Assembly: GCA_007258455.2 (NCBI GenBank)
Contig: VDFB02000003.1
Span: 37,079,733-37,143,732, forward strand
DNA: 64,000 nt
DNA from: Sequoia sempervirens
Lineage: Eukaryota; Streptophyta; Pinopsida; Cupressales; Cupressaceae
Direction: 5' to 3'
Shown here: positions 25,007-38,097 of the stretch, piece after piece
How positions within the stretch are numbered: position 1 is the stretch's first letter
How the letters are laid out: each line of letters begins with the position of its first letter
Notes under the pieces: model-generated
Told to the model about the DNA's origin: nothing
Seen by the model: the letters and a program-made list of their open reading frames with translations, nothing else
The model's database searches: none
Program-made: the position numbers and the translations under genes

Positions 25007-25084
25007 ATAGCTGAGACCCTTCGAATGGCTCCAATTCGTGTTTATCAAGTTGCCACATTTTATTCAATGTTTAATAGATCAAAG
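25007..25084 (+). pseudogene. NDUFV2: Exon remnant of complex I 24-kDa subunit gene
   Basis: The 26 codons read IAETLRMAPIRVYQVATFYS followed by MFNRSK. APIRVYxVATFYSMFNR is the signature core of the NDUFV2/NuoE family, the thioredoxin-like Fe2S2 subunit in the peripheral arm of mitochondrial complex I. The exon is cleanly bounded by 'gtgattcag' before 25,007 and 'gtaaga' after 25,084, so it derives from an intron-containing genomic copy, not from a retrocopy. The exon itself is intact. The following exon(s) that in the family carry the first iron-sulfur cysteines are missing from the next 260 bp, so no functional subunit can be made here. The fragment sits inside the tRNA-like tandem array. 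Confidence 0.85.
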
Positions 25085-25479
<395 letters not shown>

Positions 25480-25589
25480 TAATATGTTGGAAGAACAAAT
25501 TTTGATATTAGGATCATGTAGATTAAATCTATCTCCAACCAAAGAAGATACAAAGGCTACATTATGATAATGTTGAAGTTCATTTTGTA

Positions 25590-25920
25590 CACGACTCGTG
25601 GCAATTGCTCTATCAAACTGAGAGCATTGCTAGCTGGAGTCTTGAGCCTCCGTCTCCATTATGACAGTTGCTCCATTATGGCAGTTGCTCCATCAAACTA
25701 AGAGGCATGCATAGAAACGACTTCCACGAGGACGCATTACTAGGCTTGAACCTGGATCATCATTGTGGCAAATGATCCACCAAACTCAGAGTACCCTTTG
25801 GCTTACAAGCCACTTCAGGCTGGGAACATATGCAAAGGGAAACTGGAACCCAATTCATCATCATAGCAATTGGTCCATCAGGCTAATAATACCTTTCAGC
25901 TTAGAAGCCACATGGGCATG
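25590..25920 (-). repeat. tRNA-like tandem array (right block)
   Basis: The array resumes after the complex I fragment with 'attgctctatcaaactgagag', 'ttgctccatcaaactaagag' and 'ttcatcatcatagcaattgg', then 'acctttcagcttagaagcca'. That last text also occurs at 23,600 in the left block. A single related unit ('ggtgcttgaacccgaggctt', 'catggcaaatgttcc') lies at about 26,268-26,310. Confidence 0.65.
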
Positions 25921-25989
25921 TGAAGCTTTTAAACAATTCATCGTTACTCTTTTATTATAAAATCCTGTTTTTCGAACTCTCTGATATGG

Positions 25990-26178
25990 GCTGCACATGG
26001 AAACCATTTTCGTCTTCATGTTGCCTAGAACCAAGATGTCAAGGTAATAATTCTACCAAAGCTGCTTGGGGTTGCTACACAACCTCGTCCCTTATTTCTA
26101 TGCTTCGTAGGGATTGAACCTTGACGAGCTCTCTCTGAGCCATTCATACTGCCAATTGAACTAGGCCTCAATGGGCAA
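25990..26178 (-). mobile_element. tRNA-derived SINE-like sequence
   Basis: On the minus strand the head reads GGCCTAGTTCAATTGGCAG (A box) followed about 40 bp later by AGGTTCAATCCC (B box). This is a clearer tRNA-like arrangement than in the adjacent array. The left limit is approximate, as I did not find a target duplication or a poly(A) end. Confidence 0.55.
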
Positions 26179-26319
26179 GTCATCGACACGTATATCAATT
26201 CCCTTAAAATTTACCTCGCACTTGCACTCACCTTGCTGTTCACCTTTCTATTGTCTACGCCATACCCAGTGGTGCTTGAACCCGAGGCTTTATCATGGCA
26301 AATGTTCCAATTTTAACAC

Positions 26320-27020
26320 CAAACTACTCCAAGCTGAACACTTTCCATTACTTATATTGCAAACCAAATAGAAAACAAATATGTCCAATCCATATGACAC
26401 CCATTTCTCAGAGAAATCATTACAAAGAAAAAATGCTTTTAATTTGTGATATAAAAATAACAAAATTAAAGCCTTATGAAACATAAAACGATACAATACC
26501 TTTTATGTGCTGCTGCAGAAGCTGGCAAAGCTTGCAATGAGCGCATTCTCTGAGTATACTTGCTTTCACCTTTTACCTTCGTTGTTTTGAATGCAGAGAT
26601 GCTTATCGAAGGCCCGCAGGCCCATTGAATTGTAATCATTTTCTAACATATAGAGATTGATCTAAATGGCATTCTTCTAGGCCTAGATTTTGAAGGCCCG
26701 CATTGAAATTTTGTAAGGGAGAAAAACAGGATGAATAAAGAAGGGAGGAAGGGTGAATTACTGGATAAGGAAATGAGATGTTATCGTTAAGCCACGTACG
26801 TGAATTTTTCATGTCGTTTCTCCGCTTTAAACACATACAAACAAGTTTTAATGAGCTTCCTCTGAATTCACTTCCTTCACCAGTATTCTTAATTTGATCA
26901 AAGCTCCTGGGTTAACCTGTCCTAGCCGGTGAGGCTATAAACTGGGGGCATTATCCCTATTTAGGGAAAAAACAAAGTAACTGCTTAGTATTTTGCCAGA
27001 TTTAGTCAATTAATGCCGCA
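26320..27020. other. No gene recognised
   Basis: AT-rich DNA with short frames on both strands and no motif or repeat that I can identify. Confidence 0.4.
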
Positions 27021-27025
27021 ATTCA

Positions 27026-27177
27026 TCTGTATTGATAAATATTATTTCTGGATTTGATTGTGTTAAGAGTTTTTAACATCAACTCTCTACTATCATGATG
27101 GATCAGGAATGTGTTCCGGAACGTTGATGTTAAAAACTCTAACACAATCAAATCCAGAAGCAATATCTATCAACAGA
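27026..27177. repeat. Fold-back (inverted repeat, about 55-bp arms)
   Basis: The left arm 27,026-27,083 and right arm 27,123-27,177 are reverse complements with a few differences. Both contain GGATTTGATTGTGTTA and a GTTGATGTTAAAAACTC-type core. The loop is about 39 bp. 'cagatttagtcaa' occurs both left of the structure (about 26,998) and at its right end (about 27,175). This could be a target duplication or part of an inverted duplication. The size fits a small fold-back element or MITE. Confidence 0.75.
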
Positions 27178-27895
27178 TTTAGTCAAGTTTTAGTGTTTTT
27201 TTAGTGTTTTTTAATTGATTAAAGTTTAACCCATCTTAGTCTATCAGTTACAATGGAGACCTCATTTTCGGTGTACAAGAGGTCTAAACATATTATAGGT
27301 GCCTAAATTATTATGTAATTTGTAGTTACTTGTGTTCTTATGTGAAAAAGATAGTATTTTGTTTATTTTTCTAGATATACAAATATTTTTAAATTAAGGA
27401 GTTTTTAAGTAAAATTTTATATCAATAAAAAGAGTATATGTAAATAATAAATTAACATCTTAACAATCATAGGGGTTGTGTGACATCTTATAAAATGTCA
27501 ATTTATCTATATCTATAAGTTAGAATGATTTTAAATCTTGTGTTTAAAAAAAAGAATATTGATGGCAAGAAAATTGATTAAATGCATAATTGTTAATTGT
27601 TTGTTCAACTAAACAACTTTACAAATTGGTGGTGTGTGTCTTAATTACATGTTACTTGTGATATATAGACTTGTCCATCTTCTTGCAAAATAAAAACGTG
27701 TATACTTTGCAATCTTTAAGTGGTGTTTATGCATTCATTTTGGTGTTCATACTCATAGACATGATTAGGACTCCTTTTGCCTATTTCCTAGTCTAAGCTT
27801 GTTACTGGTATATTTTACATGCACTTCCAAGATCTCCCAAACATTACAAAACTACCCCCAAAAAATTAGATTCTAAATCTTAAAAGATACATAGA
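27178..27895. other. No gene recognised
   Basis: AT-rich intergenic-type DNA in which I see neither repeats nor coding signal. Confidence 0.4.
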
Positions 27896-27972
27896 CACTT
27901 GGACACTAATGCCCTAGATAATTTGACACTTGGACACTAATGTCCTAGATAATTTGACACTTGCACAGTAAT
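27896..27972. repeat. 31-bp tandem repeat, about 2.5 copies
   Basis: CACTTGGACACTAATGCCCT plus 'agataatttga' occurs at 27,896 and 27,927, and a partial third copy starts at 27,958. The first two copies differ at one base. Confidence 0.85.
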
Positions 27973-30900
27973 GTTCAAATTAAATTTTAAAATTTCTAAT
28001 TTGACAAACAAATAAAGCATGGTGATGCCCTACTAAGTTTTGTAATAGATATTTTCCCTAGATTATCATATAAAAGTATTTACCTAACTTATTTTGGCTC
28101 TCTCTTGATCTCTCCTAGTGGCTCTTAATTTATTTACTCTCTCTCTCTCTCATGGTCAACATCTCCTCAAGCTCATACTATTTTTTCATGATGGATCCTC
28201 TCCCCTTCATAGTTGAAAATTAGGAAAACATCCATGGTTGAAACTCACCTTGATCTCCATCTCCATATAATCATTGACAACCTTCTTTACCATCTCCCAC
28301 CCTCTCTATGGATTCTATTCCAAAACCCACATAAAACCCTCCATCATTGCAAAGATTCAACTCCCTATCATATTAGTGTCATCTTCATTGCCTACCTTGT
28401 CCTCCATTGTACAAGCACACATCACTTTAGCAATAGGCATCTTCATTAATTTTTTGGTATTTGTAAAACCTTATCTACAACACAAACACCCCACATGGGA
28501 AGCACACACACAAAAAAAATGGGGTTAGGTGGAGGCTAAAAACGGCATTAAGGGGACTAATTGAAGTAGTGCCCCACATAGCCAAACCCTCAAAAGTTCT
28601 CCATTGAACTTTAGACAAAAAATGAAATATTGAAGGCACTTTTGAAGATTTTATTGGTAAGACAAGATTCAAGGAAAATAGGCAAAAATTTATTGAAATT
28701 TGTACTCACTAGAACAAAACCAATGGTGCCTCAATGTCAAACAATATTGTAGCTCACTAGCATTCAAGTTTCAAATAGTCATGCAAATCACTATCACCCA
28801 TCACTAACTCTCATGTCCTAACACATCAAAATTAGTTGAAACTTTCTATGAACCATTTTCTCACCTTTTGGAGTTCATTAGTAACATAATATTTCACATC
28901 AATCATCAATCATGTTCTTCTATCCCTATTCTCAATATATTTTATTAGCATGGTCTAATTCAAGTTCTTGTTCAAACACTTGTATTATTTATTTTAAAAT
29001 TTAGATAAAAAACTTTTTGTAATTGTATATTTTATTAGATAGATAGTTCTAATTTGTTTAAAGTAACAATGGGAGAGAAAGATAATTCATACCTTAGAAC
29101 ATAGTTTAGAATAACTTTAATTTTTTTTCATTTGGTGAACCTATCATTCCTATAGTTCCACTTATGATAATCTCCAACAAATCAATAATATAATACATTT
29201 TATTATCACATCATACCATCTAAAAAACATTATAAAAAACTCTAGAAACACTATATATATATAGAAGACTCATTTTCTTTTTCTCAACACCTATTATCAC
29301 CCTCCCTACACACTTCCTTCTCTCCCCCCTCTTTACAACACCCACCCTAGTATTCTCAACACTTTTCCTAATTTTCATCACACCCAACTTTTTCTTGATT
29401 AAGCTTCATTATTGCATCTTCTACCATGGATTTTTATGAATCTTTCTCTTAAGATTACTTGCATCCTTACATTATGGACTATGTTTTATTCTTTTTCTTT
29501 ATTGATTCTTATCTATTTTCATTTAAGTATATAGATTTCTTATATGGCATAGATGAACCTACATTTCTATGCATAAGATTATTGCATACTTCTCTCTTTG
29601 TCCTCCTTCAAGGATCTTATGTAGCCTTCCCTTTAATGTTAGTAAACTTTATCACATTCGTCTCCATAACTCTTTATGATATCATAACTTATCAAACATA
29701 TGGTGATGTATGCATCAACCTTCTACCATGAAGCATATCTTTACTTCTTTTATAGCTTCCCCTTCATTTTTTATTGTGGTGGCACTTATTTCATTTCTTA
29801 GGGATTTTCCTCAACCCCTTGTGACTCATCCTTTTTCCAATAATCATGATACTTTAGTTATAGCTTCTAAACATATTATGGTTATGGATCTTGTTCTCCC
29901 CTTGATAAGACTCCATGTAATACCATTACAAATATTTAATTTTTATTTACCATTTACATCAATGTCTCACTTTTCTCTTTTGAATTTGTTTATAAAATTT
30001 TGACACACTCACGAATGTAGATAAGATATCAGGTAACTCACCTCTCCTAAAAGGAAATCAAATCCAAAGATGGAAAATTACTACCCCAAGGTCCCTTATG
30101 ACCATGTCTTAGCCTACAAGATATGTCAATTATTTGTTGAGTTTTTCTAGTAACACAAAAGGACTTACACAATTATTCTATTGGAATCTTGAAATGAGGG
30201 TTAGATCTAAAAGAAAGGGAGATTTATGCACTTCCTAACCTAAAAATGATTTCCTTATCTAACGCAATTTGAAAATACTTACTATTAGAAACAAGGTTGT
30301 TCATAAAAAAATCAAATTTGGTGATGTTGGTTCCTAAACTAACCATTATTAAAAATAACAAAATAAAGGGGATGAAGAAAAAGAATTTAAATATATCCTA
30401 AAATTTAACTTTCATTACAATGTCTAAATGCATAAGCAAACAAATTCCAAACTAAATAATTCGTTGTGTCATAAGAATAGTGCAATCTTCAAAGGGCTTC
30501 CATGTCATGGAGTAAGACTCATCAAACACCCAAAATTGGCATATTTTAACAAAATACTCCATAAGATAAAAGGAAAAGTTCTTAAACCAACCACACAAGG
30601 AAAACTTATAGTCAACAAATTGCTAGTGGTATGAACACAATATTCATCAAATGATTATCTTATTCAAGCATTCACAATAGAGAGCTTGACTAAATGTACT
30701 TTAAAAACATGAAATAAAACAAGTATATTTAGTTGTATGTGAATGTCTCTTAATCTCAATGAATCCCAACAAAGTAATTGAAAAATATGAAATGAAATAA
30801 TACATAAGTTACAATATCTGTGTGTCTCTAGTTCTCAACAAATTCTAACCATATTTTGGAAATAGAAATCCTAGCCAAATTATGGAAGAAGAATTTCCAA

Positions 30901-31985
30901 CCTTACATTATGGAAAAATGATTTCTAAACTATTACAAAGAGAAATGAACTAAATTTTATATGAAAAAGGCATTTCCAACAACAAGATCTAATGGCTTAG
31001 GTCAATCATCATCAACAATGTAAATTTTGCATGTATCAATCATGGAGGGCTGGTGTAGAAAAATATAGTGTATAGGGCATGGGCAATCTTATGAAATCCA
31101 CAAGTTTGAAGGCTTAGAGCAATGTGAAACTATTTCTAGGAGTTGAAACCCTCCTTGCATTGGTGGTAGAATGGACCCCTTCTACATTTTGGCATGAAAT
31201 TACATGAAAATTTGTGCCTTGGGATGTGAATGATTTTACAAGTGGAAAAAATATCTAGGGTAGATACAAGGGTCGAATCCAACAATTAATGGCATTTTGT
31301 ATCTCCAAAATAGCCCTCACACCTACCACATTAATGGTGACCTTTGTGCAATTTAAAAATCACAAATTTTTACTCAAAATCCTGTAACATCCAAAAGGAA
31401 ACCATTAGATCCAATTTACAATAGAGAAATTAGATTTTCATGCTTGTAAATGAAATATTATGTGAGAGATCTAGATTTCAATACATTATAGTGGATATCC
31501 TTTAGCCCATCCAAAGTCCACAAATATTGCATTCCTTTTGATATTATGTACAATACATCCTTGTGGAGTTTTGAAGAAGTGGGCATTGGTATGTCCTAGA
31601 AAGAAGTCCAAATATAGGGAGTAACTCCACAAATATTTTCATTGTTTGTTAGTGATTTTGATTTTTTACAAACTTATTATCATTTTTTAACATTTTAAAA
31701 CCCTTGTCAATATTTTGGATCTTTCTCGCACTTTCTAACCTTTGACACTCTACTCCATGTTTTTTTGTTGGCACTTTGGGAGATTCTCAAACCCTATCAA
31801 CATTTAGGCAATTTAACTAACTTTAATTTTTTTTAGAAAAGCCTTCATTTTGATCTTCTTTTTTGTTAATTTTGGACTTGTTTGATCCTTGTTAATAAAA
31901 TTTAACCTTTTTGATGATAATTTTATTCTCCCTTGTTTATATTGTTTTCTCTAAGAAGTTATTGATATTTTTAAGGCTCCACAAA
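27973..31985. other. Four kilobases of AT-rich DNA without a recognised gene
   Basis: Several plus-strand frames of 80-100 codons occur (28,213-28,528, 29,459-30,003). They are rich in Phe/Ile/Leu, as expected from T-rich DNA, and show no domain I know. A TATATATATAG at about 29,253 followed by CT-rich text could be a decayed LTR promoter. A short CT run lies at 28,137-28,151. Confidence 0.4.
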
Positions 31986-32937
31986 TTTAAAAACCTCTAA
32001 CATGTTATTTTTAGCACCTCGAGGAGTTTTTGTAATGGAGATAATATGCTACTCTCGAGTCTCTAGGATAGGGAAGAGTCTACAGGGAGCGGGAAACTCT
32101 CTATTACCTCAGGGAAAAAAGCTCAAGTGACAGGAGACAGAGAGATTTTATGCTATATTTTTGGGTTTTATGATTGTTTATGAAAAGAGAACTTTAGAAG
32201 AGTGAATAGACCTCAAAGGTCTTGGGAGACAGACAAATAGGCTCTCGGCCAGAGGATGAAAGCGTGGACCAAGGATGACAATGTGGTGCACTAGCATCTT
32301 AATGGCATGTTGGCATCTCGTATAGACCAGAGATAGAGTCAACCACCAAAAACACTTAGGGTATGCTAACTACCCGAAAGCTAAAGTTTAACAGTTTTAA
32401 CTAGACTAAATAGAATGCAGAAAATGTACAACAAGAAGAATACTTAATTGACAAGCAATAAACTATCTAATGAAATGACAAGTAGTGGAAGGAAAGAGAT
32501 GGACTCACAGATGGTCCAACTATGAAGCCTCCCGCAAAGCTCCTCAAGGACAACCTGCACACAGAGAAATAGAAAAAGTGATGGGGCTATTTTTGGGGCT
32601 TTCCTTAGTCAAACCCCCGCTTTGGTGTTTCCACCTCTACGAACAACCAAATATACAACAAGATAGAAAGATAGATATTGGAACAACAAGACAAAGACAT
32701 AGAACATGCAAGATAACAATATGATATTCAATAACAATGATAATGCAATCAAAGGAAATGTTACCCTCCCTCCAAGAGTTCATGAAGTCGAGAGGAAGAG
32801 CAATGCCTTGAGAGTGCTTTGAGATGAACGTGCAAGAATGTGATGTAGAGAGCTTGAACCAGTAAGGAGAGATGTAGAGTTGCAAGAAGAAGAGAGTGAA
32901 ATACTAAGAAGTGAGAATCAAGTGCTAGAATGAGAGG
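31986..32937. other. Unclassified stretch
   Basis: Less AT-rich than its surroundings, with purine-rich text such as 'gagtctacagggagcgggaa'. Composition and short frames suggest an LTR or leader of an element I cannot name. No domain is recognised. Confidence 0.3.
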
Positions 32938-33333
32938 TTAAATGCTAAAGAATGAGAATAAATGAGTGAGAGAGACAAATATGGTCAAATTGCATACAAG
33001 AGAGTCATTCTCGGGTGTGCTTGCGACTACAGAGGCATTACACTTTGTGGGAAGGTGATAGTATAACGTCCCAATAGCCATAGGAGCAGGAATCTTGTCA
33101 AGATGTCCGCACAGTGTGCAGACGTCTACGCGACATGGAAGCATCCCAAAAAAAAATTCCCCACTAATAGAAAATGATAAGGCAGAGGCAAAAAGGAAGG
33201 CTAGGATGGTGGGTTTTTTCATTATCGTCTTATTAAGCCAAAGTGAAGGTTGATGTATTGTGAAATTGCATAAGAGTGCAATTTTATGACATAACAATTT
33301 CAAAACCTTGGAACCCACAAATGCATATTTCAA
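32938..33333 (-). CDS. Hypothetical 131-codon ORF
   Basis: I do not recognise this reading frame. From an internal Met (MKKPTILAFLFASALSFSIS) it resembles a secretory signal peptide followed by a short Cys-containing segment (CRVDVCTLCG...TKCNA). The N-terminal 40 residues upstream of that Met look non-coding in character. There is no promoter, intron or neighbour that supports expression, and the region is otherwise repeat DNA. Chance is the most likely explanation. Confidence 0.15.
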   Translation of the reverse strand: MKYAFVGSKVLKLLCHKIALLCNFTIHQPSLWLNKTIMKKPTILAFLFASALSFSISGEFFFGMLPCRVDVCTLCGHLDKIPAPMAIGTLYYHLPTKCNASVVASTPENDSLVCNLTIFVSLTHLFSFFSI

Positions 33334-33619
33334 AAGCCTTTTCTTACATTATAAACACATTTCTAAAATTTTATAGGAGAATTGAACTTCAGGAGGTTTG
33401 GAAAAGTTAAATTTGGTAGTCTAATTAGGCTCCACAAATGTCATGTTATTTTAGTATTTATGCATTTGATTTCATTGTTTGTAGGATTTGATCAAAGGTT
33501 GGGATTTTCAATATTAAGGGGTGAAATGTCCTGCAGTCCTAATAAAGTCCACAACAACTAAACTATAGACATGTAAAAATGCCTAGCACATATCACATAT
33601 CCTAAAACTATATTTTTCC

Positions 33620-34278
33620 ATTATTGGCATCATTAGCATTATTAGAATCATTAATCCCCTTTTAACATCATTTCTATCATTTAACCTTATTCCCCTCTAT
33701 TAATTAAATAATCTTGATTTTTTAAATTAAATCACTATTTTATCACTAATTTAACCTCATTCCTCCTAATTAATTAAATAAACAAATTAATTATTTAATT
33801 ATGCCACTAACTTAACTTATTCTTCTAGTTATGATATTCCATTATTGGCATCATTAGCATTATTAGCATCATTAATTTCCTTTTAACATCATTTCTATCA
33901 TTTAACCTTATTCCCCTCTATTAATTAAATAATCTTGATTTTTTTAATTAAATCACTATTTTATCACTAATTTAACTCCATTCCTCCTAATTGGGGCAGG
34001 GGGCCTAGCTCGATTAGCTAAAGCATCATGTTGCAAGCAAGAGGTCATGAGGTCTAGTCTCCCCCCAAACCCGTGGTACCAAAGGGTGTGTCGCACCAAC
34101 GCCACCAGCCACGTGAAAAAAGTTTACCAGGTGAACTGCAGTTTATAGGGGGACAGATACCCAAACGATTCCTACAGTCTAAAAAAGAAAAAACTTCATT
34201 CCTCCTAATTAATTTAATAAACAAATTGATTATTTAATTATGTCACTAACTTAACTTATTCTTCTAGTTATGATATTG
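33620..34278. repeat. 221-bp tandem duplication, second copy interrupted by a SINE
   Basis: 'attattggcatcattagcat' starts at 33,620 and again at 33,841. Both copies continue colinearly through 'ttaaccttattcccctctat' to 'cttctagttatgatatt'. The second copy is split by the SINE at 33,993-34,196, so the duplication is older than the SINE. Confidence 0.85.
33993..34196 (+). mobile_element. tRNA-derived SINE with 14-bp target duplication
   Basis: CATTCCTCCTAATT flanks both sides (33,979-33,992 and 34,197-34,210). The head GGGGGCCTAGCTCGATTAGC holds an A-box-like TAGCTCGATTAGC, with a degraded B box about 35-40 bp later (AGGTCTAGTCTCC against GGTTCGANTCC). The body ends in an A-rich tail 'aaaaaagaaaaaac'. 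Length and architecture fit a plant tRNA-derived SINE. The uninterrupted first copy of the duplication at 33,620-33,840 gives an empty-site comparison. Confidence 0.9.
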
Positions 34279-34572
34279 CTATCAAGATTCAACCATGTAG
34301 TTTTATGAGCCAAACTCATTGACGCATGTTTCATGAGTAGTGGTTCACAATAACCTATCTCTCATGATAATGAATGGTCCACTTAGCACTCATTGCATCT
34401 AGTTGATGCTCATAAAGGTGAAGCACTGGGCCTTCCCGGAGGTCACCCATCCTAGTACTACTCCAACTTAAGCGCATTTAACCACAAAGTTTTCTCCAAG
34501 GTTAAGCCCACTTAGCTTGCAACCCCATTTGTAAAACCTTTAATAAGTGTTGTGCCTTTTTCTTCTAGTTAT
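34259..34572 (-). mobile_element. 5S-rRNA-derived insertion with 13-bp direct repeats
   Basis: On the minus strand about 34,405-34,480 reads AGTAGTACTAGGATGGGTGA then CCTCCGGGAAGGCCCAGTGC. This is the 3' half of plant 5S rRNA, including an intact C-box of the internal pol III promoter. Upstream text (GTGGTTAAATGCGCTTAAG) corresponds to the A-box/intermediate region in diverged form. TTCTTCTAGTTAT flanks the 288-bp segment on both sides. It is too diverged to be a working 5S gene. Candidates are a Cassandra-type TRIM (LTRs carrying 5S sequence) or a 5S-derived SINE, and the long direct repeat favours the latter. Confidence 0.75.
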
Positions 34573-34690
34573 AATTAAATAGTTATCAATTTATTATTTA
34601 ATTAAATATCAAACCCCCTTCTTATATTAAATAACTATCTTTAATTATTTAATTGACCTTTTTCATCATGCATAAATTAAATAATTATCC

Positions 34691-34694
34691 TAAT
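34691..34694. repeat. Target-site duplication TAAT (left)
   Basis: TAAT precedes the left inverted repeat and also follows the right one at 54,134-54,137. The repeat is short, so on its own it is weak evidence. Confidence 0.5.
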
Positions 34695-34727
34695 GGGTAA
34701 GTGCATGGATCTGTGATACAATTTTGG
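34695..34727 (+). repeat. Left terminal inverted repeat
   Basis: 33 bp starting GGGTAAGTGCATGGATC; reverse-complement partner at 54,101-54,133 with two mismatches. Confidence 0.75.
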
Positions 34728-35490
34728 CTCTTAAGATGCCACTTTTTTTTTTTTCTGAAATCAGCAAAATTTGATTTGCACGAGAAAATGAAGATAGTTA
34801 CGATCAAAATTTCAAGATGCAGCAAGAACAAGATTTGAAGTGTTTCGAGTCTAGTTTCTAAGCTACTAATTCTTTTTGAAATTGATGAAGATTAAGGGTC
34901 TCAAAAAGGGGAGCCCAAAAAAAGTCCTATTTTTATCAAAAAAATAGCATAGCATCTGAGGGCCCCCCCTTTTTGATTATCATTTTTTTTAGAATTTAAA
35001 AAATCCAAACAGTGAGAAATTAGCTAACACCATGTAGTTTATCCTCATTCTTTCAAATATTTTTTTTAAGAATATATAATATTTTATGAATTTCCAAAGT
35101 GGATACATCCTGAAAAGCTTAAATTTGAGTGTGCTCCCCTCTAAATTTTTTGAAAACTAATCAAAAATTGAATTTTTTTCATCACGTGTAGAATGGAGTC
35201 TAGTTTTATAAAATGTAATTTTTTTCACGTTTCGATGAACGAGTAAAAATCTATCCTAAATCTAGCACATGTTGCTTTTTAACCAAAAATGAAGGCATTT
35301 ACAAGAGAAGTTATGGATCAAAACCTTAACTGAATCAAAACGAAAAAAGAATTATATATTTAGATAGCTAAGAGAGAGGTTAACACCATCATGGTTTTTT
35401 TATAAACTTGCATTGAAAGACATGCAAACATGACGGTGAGCACAGACAAAAATATGAAATTTTTTGTCAAAACCTGTGCATTCACTCGTC
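34728..35490. other. Left subterminal region, no gene
   Basis: Contains homopolymer runs (A, T, C) and no recognisable frame. It may carry transposase-binding motifs, but I could not define any. Confidence 0.35.
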
Positions 35491-35634
35491 CAAAGCAGGT
35501 CATTTGGCAAGCGCCAAATTTGGCGCTCGCCAAACGGCACATCACATTTTGCAAGCACCAAATTTGGCATGTGCCAAATGTGATGTGTCATTTGGCAAGC
35601 GCCAAATTTGGTGCTCGCCAAATGACCTGCTTTG
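35491..35634. repeat. 144-bp compound palindrome of TTTGGC motifs
   Basis: The arms 35,491-35,550 and 35,576-35,634 are near-perfect reverse complements, both holding GCAGGTCATTTGGC and its complement. Within the arms GGCAAGCGCCAAATTTGGCG is itself palindromic, and so is the centre ('caccaaatttggcatgtg'). The structure is thus three nested hairpins. Frames on both strands are translations of the palindrome, not genes. Confidence 0.9.
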
Positions 35635-35749
35635 AACAAAATCTAACTTTCCCCTCTTTGCTTGACCACTTTGATAATGTTGAGAGTGTGCAGTTTATGA
35701 TCATAGATGGATAGTTGAGGTTTTACCTTTCATATGGTATATGCCTCCT

Positions 35750-37470
<1,721 letters not shown>

Positions 37471-37482
37471 ACATTTCAAAGC

Positions 37483-37526
37483 AACACATTTGGCACTCGC
37501 CAAATTTGGTGAGTGCCAAATGTGTT
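37483..37526. repeat. 44-bp palindrome related to 35,491-35,634
   Basis: AACACATTTGGCACTCGCC pairs with its complement through the centre AAATTT, with only a wobble-type mismatch pair. It shares TTTGGC/GCCAAA modules and a preceding 'caaagca' with the larger palindrome, and it closes the CT tract on the other side. Confidence 0.9.
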
Positions 37527-37831
37527 TTTACCTTGGAACGGTAAAATAGGGGTTGACCTCGTGATTCAAGCCCACATGTTTCTGCATTTGTCTGATTTAA
37601 CACTTTATCCGACTCAGAAACGCCTTTATTTATGTAGTTGACTCCCTATTGTACCAATCTATGCTTGATCCATCACCTTTTTACCACCAATTTGCATGCT
37701 ACACAACATAGAACAAAACAATTTGAAGTTTATACATCATTTTACATTATCTCAAGTAATGTATTCATTTTGGTAATAGTTAAATGTTTTTATTTCATAT
37801 ATTTGTTTGTTTTTTACAATATAAACCAAAT

Positions 37832-37968
37832 TCATTTCATGATTTTATTAATCATAACAATTGGACATTGGACATAGAATTCAACATTGAATTAGATGTG
37901 AGTTGCATAAAAAAGTTTAATTTTTATGAGTTTGAAGAAAAAAAATGAAAAACATGACATAATTTAGA
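37832..37968 (+). repeat. Direct repeat, copy 1, left of retroelement cassette
   Basis: Text from 'ttcatttcatgattttatta' through 'aaaaacatgacataa' recurs at 43,799-43,925 with roughly 85% identity by eye. Confidence 0.8.
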
Positions 37969-38097
37969 TGAATTCATGTTTAAACTTATATAAACGACAT
38001 CAACTTATCACAAATTTTCTTATGAATTCTATTTGCATTGCTTATAGTAGTCCATTTCCATCATGCCTAGTGAAATTCACTCTATTTCATTTTAGGT

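Noticed and set aside
28213..30003. Hydrophobic ORFs suggesting membrane proteins
   Set aside because: T-rich DNA encodes Phe/Leu/Ile by chance, and the frames overlap one another in different phases.
32938..33333. Secreted Cys-rich peptide gene
   Set aside because: A signal-peptide-like start and a few Cys residues are the only support. There is no family match and no gene context, so it is listed at very low confidence only.
34405..34530. Functional 5S rRNA gene
   Set aside because: Only the 3' half is well conserved, the 5' half is diverged with no intact A-box region, and the segment sits between direct repeats as a mobile insertion.
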